DNA from: Candidatus Mcinerneyibacteriota bacterium
Lineage (GTDB): Bacteria > AUK180 > JAQVHJ01
Assembly: GCA_030630935.1 (NCBI GenBank)
Contig: DAOVMD010000105.1
Coordinates: forward strand, 1 to 8,608
Reading direction: 5' to 3'
Length of the DNA stretch: 8,608 bases
This document shows positions 7,123-8,608 of this stretch, one piece after another; the first letter of the stretch is position 1, and each line of letters opens with the position of its first letter. The notes below the pieces were generated by a model. It did no database searches. It had not been told where the DNA came from and saw nothing but the letters and a program-made list of their open reading frames with translations. The translations under genes and the position numbers were made by a program.

Positions 7123-7686
7123 ATGTTACAAATTTCATCAGGGACATTGAAAGGCCGGAAAATTAAGGTAATGAAATCAAATCAAACCAGGCCTGTCACA
7201 TCAAGATTTAAAGAATTATTTTTTAATGTAATCTCAGATACTTTTATCGGAAAGAATATTCTTGACCTCTATGCAGGAACAGGGGTCATTGGCCTTGAAG
7301 CAATTTCCAGGGGAGCAAATAAATGTATATTTGTTGAGAAATCAAAATATGCAGTTCAACTTTTATATGAGAATACTAAGCGGATGGGGTTAAATGATAA
7401 AGTGAAAATATTCAGGAAAGATGTCAGTATCTTTTTAAAAAAGAACATTTCTGACCTTGAGTTCGAAATTATATTTGCTGATCCCCCATATCAGAATTTT
7501 AATTATTTAAAATTGCTTGGAGAATTAAGGACGAGCAGTTTAGTTTTATCACCTTCCGGAAAATTGATTTTAAAAGTTCATAAGAAACAGTTGGAAATAA
7601 TAAATCAGGAATTCAAATTCAGAAGTTACGGGTCTGGAGATGTTAATTTACTATTAATTGAATCAGGAGAATTAAATGAAAAGTAA
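7123..7686 (+). CDS. rsmD: 16S rRNA (guanine-N2) methyltransferase RsmD
   Basis: RsmD uses S-adenosylmethionine to make m2G966 (E. coli numbering) in 16S rRNA during assembly of the small subunit. The 187-residue protein opens with the family pattern SGTLKGRKIKV...TRPVTSRFKELFFNVI. It contains the SAM-binding motif I LDLYAGTGVIGLEAISRGA (from L47) and the catalytic DPPY tetrapeptide (D120-Y123), which is characteristic of amino-group methyltransferases. The start lies 2 bases after the recG stop and has no clear Shine-Dalgarno sequence, so it probably relies on ribosomes finishing recG. Its 3' end overlaps coaD by 11 bases; the rsmD-coaD pair is adjacent in many bacteria, which supports both calls. 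Confidence 0.95.
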   Translation: MLQISSGTLKGRKIKVMKSNQTRPVTSRFKELFFNVISDTFIGKNILDLYAGTGVIGLEAISRGANKCIFVEKSKYAVQLLYENTKRMGLNDKVKIFRKDVSIFLKKNISDLEFEIIFADPPYQNFNYLKLLGELRTSSLVLSPSGKLILKVHKKQLEIINQEFKFRSYGSGDVNLLLIESGELNEK

Positions 7687-8167
7687 CATTGGAATCTATC
7701 CGGGGAGCTTTGATCCTATTACAGATGGGCATATTGATATTATTAATAGGGCAACAAAAATATTTAATAAAGTGATAATTGCAGTCTTAAAAAATCCCGG
7801 TAAATCCTTTACATTTTCTGTTGAGGAGAGGGTTGATATGATTAAAGATACATTCAAGGATTATGATAATATTGAAGTTGAGAGCTTTGATGGCCTGTTA
7901 ATCGATTATTTAAAAAGGAAAAATGGCCGTGCTGTAATCAGAGGTTTAAGGATGATTTCTGATTTTGAGAATGAATTTCAAATGGCATTGATAAATAGAA
8001 AGATGTCTTCTGAATTTGAAACTGTATTCCTTATGACTTCTGAAGAGTATTCATTCTTAAGTTCAAGTATTGTAAAAGAGATTTATTTCCTCGGTGGGGA
8101 TATTAGTAAGTTTGTTCCGGGGATTGTGTTAGAAAAGATTAAAAACAAGAAGGCAATAAAAAAATGA
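7676..8167 (+). CDS. coaD: Phosphopantetheine adenylyltransferase
   Basis: CoaD catalyses the penultimate step of coenzyme A synthesis, transferring AMP from ATP to 4'-phosphopantetheine to give dephospho-CoA and pyrophosphate. The 163 residues match the family length. The nucleotidyltransferase signature is present as YPGSFDPITDGH (8-19, with T16 and H19 forming the T/HxGH motif). The IRGLR segment (88-92) and SSSIVKEI (129-136) are the conserved substrate- and ATP-contacting blocks of this family. The ATG at 7676 lies inside the end of rsmD and is preceded by AGGAG (7665-7669) at a 6-base distance, which fixes the start. The TGA stop overlaps the ATG of the next gene in an ATGA arrangement, a sign of coupled translation. 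Confidence 0.97.
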   Translation: MKSNIGIYPGSFDPITDGHIDIINRATKIFNKVIIAVLKNPGKSFTFSVEERVDMIKDTFKDYDNIEVESFDGLLIDYLKRKNGRAVIRGLRMISDFENEFQMALINRKMSSEFETVFLMTSEEYSFLSSSIVKEIYFLGGDISKFVPGIVLEKIKNKKAIKK

Positions 8168-8608
8168 AAACAAAATTAATCTTTCTTATAATTTTAATAG
8201 TATCAATATCCGTATTTTTAACATCATGCAGTAATCAGGACGATATTAAAAAGGAAGAAGATGTAATAATTGATTTAATGGGCGGACCGGATCCGGAGGA
8301 ATATCAAAATTTACTTAAATTAGGTAATTATTATTTTGTTCAAGGCAATCTGAAAAAGGCAAAGGATTATTATCGAAAGGCAGTTAAAGTCGAGCCAAAT
8401 TCATATGAAGCTCATTTCAATCTTGCATTAGTACATGAGGTTACATTTAATTTTGTTCTTGCAAAAAAGGAATATCGTGCAGCTATAAGAATTAAACCTG
8501 AATCAATAAAAGCTCACTTGAATTTGGGTTTGGTGATTTATAAGGATGACACAGATAAATATGAAGATGCATTACACGAGTTTTTTTGGGTACTTGAACA
8601 GGAACCTG
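8164..8608 (+). CDS. Second TPR-repeat lipoprotein (partial, runs off right edge)
   Basis: The frame is open from an ATG at 8164 to the window end and encodes 148 complete codons. The start overlaps the coaD stop (ATGA), and AAGAAGG (8147-8153) lies 10 bases upstream. The protein begins with a lysine-bearing leader, a hydrophobic run (5-19) and the lipobox LTSC with the lipidated cysteine at residue 22, followed by a short acidic linker. Three tetratricopeptide units follow: about 46-80 (LLKLGNYYFVQGNLKKAKDYYRKAVKVEP), 82-114 (NLALVHEVTFNFVLAKKEYRAAIRIKP) and from 116 (AHLNLGLVIYKDDTDKYEDALHEFFWVLEQEP). It is the second envelope-anchored TPR protein in the cluster and resembles the one at 3063-4523 in architecture, though not obviously in sequence. 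The function is unknown and the C-terminal part cannot be seen. Confidence 0.88.
   Translation, partial: MKTKLIFLIILIVSISVFLTSCSNQDDIKKEEDVIIDLMGGPDPEEYQNLLKLGNYYFVQGNLKKAKDYYRKAVKVEPNSYEAHFNLALVHEVTFNFVLAKKEYRAAIRIKPESIKAHLNLGLVIYKDDTDKYEDALHEFFWVLEQEP

Noticed and set aside
441-8608. Defence island or mobile element hidden in the gene cluster
   Set aside because: Every complete gene except the TPR lipoprotein belongs to a recognisable, widely conserved family with intact motifs. There are no integrase, transposase, toxin-antitoxin or attachment-site signals.

Overview
The window is a low-GC (roughly one third G+C by eye) bacterial chromosome segment that reads as core genome. It holds a divergent pair of transcription units. 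A minus-strand gene runs off the left edge. A plus-strand cluster of at least seven tightly packed genes fills 441-8608 and runs off the right edge. The AlaRS sequence has the DTYHHTLFEMLGNWSFGDY block that I associate with Bacteroidetes/Chlorobi-like enzymes. Together with the TPR lipoproteins, the DUF151 bifunctional nuclease and the base composition, this suggests a member of the Fibrobacteres-Chlorobi-Bacteroidetes (FCB) group or a related candidate phylum. Both visible promoters are near-consensus sigma-70 type (TTGACT-17-TATAAT), not the TTG/TAnnTTTG type of classical Bacteroidetes, so an Ignavibacteria- or Marinimicrobia-like lineage seems more likely than Bacteroidia. That placement is inference.

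Region 1-440: the first 15 codons of an exported protein on the minus strand (47 to 1), its Shine-Dalgarno sequence, a leader inverted repeat (77-97) and a strong minus-strand promoter (134-162). Next comes a non-coding repeat block (191-354) made of three modules of the hexamer TTGAAC separated by two perfect palindromes (225-244 and 290-313). The two palindromes differ by a symmetric, pair-preserving base change. The alaS promoter follows (383-411).

Region 441-8608: alaS (alanyl-tRNA synthetase), a 486-residue TPR lipoprotein, a DUF151/bifunctional nuclease family protein, recG (branched-DNA helicase), rsmD (16S rRNA guanine-N2 methyltransferase), coaD (phosphopantetheine adenylyltransferase) and the start of a second TPR lipoprotein. 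Junctions are +3, +8, +9, +2, -11 and -4 bases, with no terminator or internal promoter that I can see. The simplest reading is one operon transcribed from the promoter at 383-411. It combines translation (alaS, rsmD), DNA repair and recombination (recG, possibly the nuclease) and coenzyme A synthesis (coaD), with two cell-envelope TPR lipoproteins of unknown role among them.

I see no mobile-element gene, CRISPR array, tRNA, rRNA or obvious horizontally acquired cargo, and no new multi-gene system. The most unusual parts are the repeat/palindrome block upstream of alaS and the two uncharacterised TPR lipoproteins embedded in a housekeeping operon.
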